NCBI RefSeq assembly: GCF_021582875.1
Contig: NZ_CP091138.1
Span: 1-64,000 of the forward strand
From: Microbacterium sp. KUDC0406
GTDB taxonomy: Bacteria; Actinomycetota; Actinomycetes; Actinomycetales; Microbacteriaceae
DNA: 64,000 bases
Direction: 5' to 3'
Shown in pieces: positions 63,590 through 64,000 of this stretch. A program made the translations under genes and the position numbers. The notes under the pieces were generated by a model, which ran no database searches, was not told the DNA's origin, and saw nothing but the letters and a program-made list of their open reading frames with translations. Each line of letters begins with the position of its first letter. Position 1 is the first letter of the stretch.

Positions 63590-64000
63590 ATGCCCAGCGA
63601 CATCAACGGCGCAGGATCGTTCGACGACTTCCTCGCCCGCTACCTCGCCGGGGAGCAGGCCCGGCAGGCGCGATCGATCGACCTCGGTCGCTTTCTCACC
63701 GCGCGCACACAGCAGATCCTGCAGCGCGCGGGCCGCTTCGCGATCGAGCGCGGACAGACCGAACTCGACGCCCTGCACATCCTGCGTGTGATCGTGCAGG
63801 ACGAGACGGTCGTGCGCGCGGTGCAGCACATCGGCGTCGATCCCGCGGCCATCGTCGCGGCCGTCGACGCGCGACTGCCCGAACCGCGAGACACCGGCGA
63901 CGAGGACGCCGCGACGCTCACGCCGAGCGCCTCGCGCGCCCTCTTCCACGCGTACCAGGTGGCCCGCTCATCGGGTTCGACCTACATCGACCCCGAACAC
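63590..64000 (+). CDS. Clp-family AAA+ ATPase subunit (N-terminal part; runs off the window)
   Basis: 137 residues are visible. SIDLGRFLTARTQQILQRAGRFAIERGQTELDALHILRVIVQDETVVRAVQHIGVDPAAIVAAVDARL and LTPSASRALFHAYQVARSSGSTYIDPEH are the two Clp_N repeats of ClpB/ClpC proteins. The AAA domains lie beyond the end. AGGAGG places the second of two ATGs (63590) as start. A HAIR-like operator supports heat-shock control by HspR. ClpB versus ClpC cannot be decided here. Confidence 0.88.
   Translation, partial: MPSDINGAGSFDDFLARYLAGEQARQARSIDLGRFLTARTQQILQRAGRFAIERGQTELDALHILRVIVQDETVVRAVQHIGVDPAAIVAAVDARLPEPRDTGDEDAATLTPSASRALFHAYQVARSSGSTYIDPEH

Overview
The window looks like chromosomal DNA of a high-GC actinobacterium, most probably Microbacterium or a close relative in Microbacteriaceae. 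This rests on the actinobacterial 16S/23S features, the 16S-23S spacer without tRNA, the very high GC with G/C-ending codons, several leaderless promoters, and many protein families I associate with that group. No database search was run, so names rest on recognised motifs.

Layout. 1-5.6 kb: an rRNA operon (16S-23S-5S, no tRNA) with leader and terminator. 5.7-14.2 kb: housekeeping and redox genes, including an acyl-CoA dehydrogenase, a SoxR/ferredoxin/flavin reductase module, a D,D-carboxypeptidase and cardiolipin synthase. 14.3-18.2 kb: the two-gene Hen1-Pnkp RNA-repair cassette. 18.2-19.5 kb: DAHP synthase behind a leaderless YAYF leader peptide and attenuator-like hairpins. 19.7-27 kb: an ICL/PEP-mutase protein, macro domain, haem-oxygenase-like/CDGSH pair, MFS pump, PadR-DUF1048-ABC exporter and a Cys/Met-rich copper-storage protein. 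27-30.4 kb: a lipid-flavoured operon with a radical SAM protein resembling archaeal tetraether synthase, a small membrane protein, an Lgt paralogue and a Pro-rich membrane protein. 32.6-38.9 kb: a kynurenine operon (kynA, amidohydrolase, kynU, PaaX-like regulator) followed upstream by a cysteine hydrolase and an NCS1 permease. 43.6-50.3 kb: a phosphonate-type uptake and catabolism operon. 50.3-55.8 kb: an island of small stress-type genes. 56-64 kb: AraC regulator, topoisomerase IB, purU, an antiporter, an amidotransferase and the start of a Clp ATPase behind a HAIR-like operator.

Three cross-cutting observations stand out. (1) A bipartite element, GTCAA(C/G/T) followed 27-28 nt later by a -10-like hexamer, lies upstream of at least eight transcription units on both strands (CsbD, CBS/FHA, SDR, DUF7218, small membrane proteins, haem-oxygenase-like/CDGSH), suggesting an undescribed stress regulon. 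(2) Three repeat families are embedded in or at the ends of coding sequences: a triplicated ~60-bp palindromic unit inside the amidohydrolase, a TGAGCCTGTCGAAGG repeat read as PSTGSGT or SLSLSK, and TTGAGCG inverted repeats that supply stop codons. (3) At least seven single-base frameshifts in six genes, several in short G/C runs, suggest assembly errors more than true gene decay.
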